A DNA stretch of 16,226 nt from Hemicentrotus pulcherrimus. Lineage: Eukaryota; Echinodermata; Echinoidea; Camarodonta; Strongylocentrotidae. Below the pieces are notes generated by a model, which made no database searches, was not told where the DNA came from, and worked only from the letters and a program-made list of their open reading frames with translations. Positions 16,028-16,226 of this stretch are shown in pieces. Every line of letters begins with the position of its first letter. Positions within the stretch are counted from its first letter, which is position 1. The stretch covers positions 1 through 16,226 of the forward strand of contig BEXV01005152.1 in assembly GCA_003118195.1 (NCBI GenBank), read 5' to 3'. The translations under genes were made by a program, and so were the position numbers.

Positions 16028-16226
16028 TGGCAACCATTACCACCATTACTGCCATAACATCCACCGTCACCACCATCATCATTGATCACCACAACCACCA
16101 CCAGTAGGACCATCACTATAAATTACCACCATCACCACCACCTCCACCAGTAGGACCATCACTATCAATTATCACCATCACCACCACCACCATCAACATC
16201 ACTACCACCACCCTAACCATCATCAT
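16028..16226. repeat. CAC/CAT microsatellite at window edge
   Basis: Runs of ACCACCATC and ATCACCACC with a repeated unit containing CCAGTAGGACCATCACTAT (16101 and 16147), 46 bases apart. It continues out of the window in the intron upstream of exon 1. Confidence 0.93.

Overview
The window holds the middle of one split animal gene, a synaptojanin (phosphoinositide phosphatase with a Sac domain, an inositol-5-phosphatase domain, an RRM-like domain and a proline-rich tail), read on the minus strand. I could place sixteen exons from about 15975 down to 20. All splice junctions join in phase and give 791 uninterrupted codons. The gene runs off both ends: the first part of the Sac domain lies beyond 16226, and the rest of the proline-rich tail lies before position 1. 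No second gene, rRNA or functional tRNA was seen.

The organism is an invertebrate, most likely a deuterostome and perhaps an echinoderm such as a sea urchin. The reasons are strong protein similarity to vertebrate synaptojanin, AT-rich introns of about 0.25 to 2.4 kb, and many short foldback (MITE-like) and tRNA-derived SINE-like repeats of the kind common in such genomes. The species call is inference. One ambiguous base beside a long G run suggests a draft Sanger-style assembly.

Layout in transcription order (high to low coordinates). Exons 1-5 (15975-11696) encode the second half of the Sac phosphatase with its CX5R motif. Exons 6-12 (11447-4427) encode the complete 5-phosphatase domain, with every catalytic motif intact. 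Exons 12-15 (4511-1076) run into the RRM-like domain, and exon 16 (225-20) begins the proline-rich tail. A protein of this kind dephosphorylates PI(4,5)P2 and other phosphoinositides on endocytic vesicles during clathrin uncoating.

The introns are the unusual part. Five of the sixteen exons have a splice-junction segment duplicated locally in an adjacent intron. The exon 10 copy makes a second identical donor 108 bp downstream that is in frame and stop-free, so it could add exactly 36 residues to the catalytic domain. Exon 4 lies in a roughly 308-bp segment present three times. Exons 2, 11 and 15 have decoy copies of their acceptors. Two pairs of inverted repeats flank exons 5-6 and exons 7-8, a layout that can favour exon circularisation. 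Microsatellites and a 27/54-bp minisatellite fill much of the remaining intron space.
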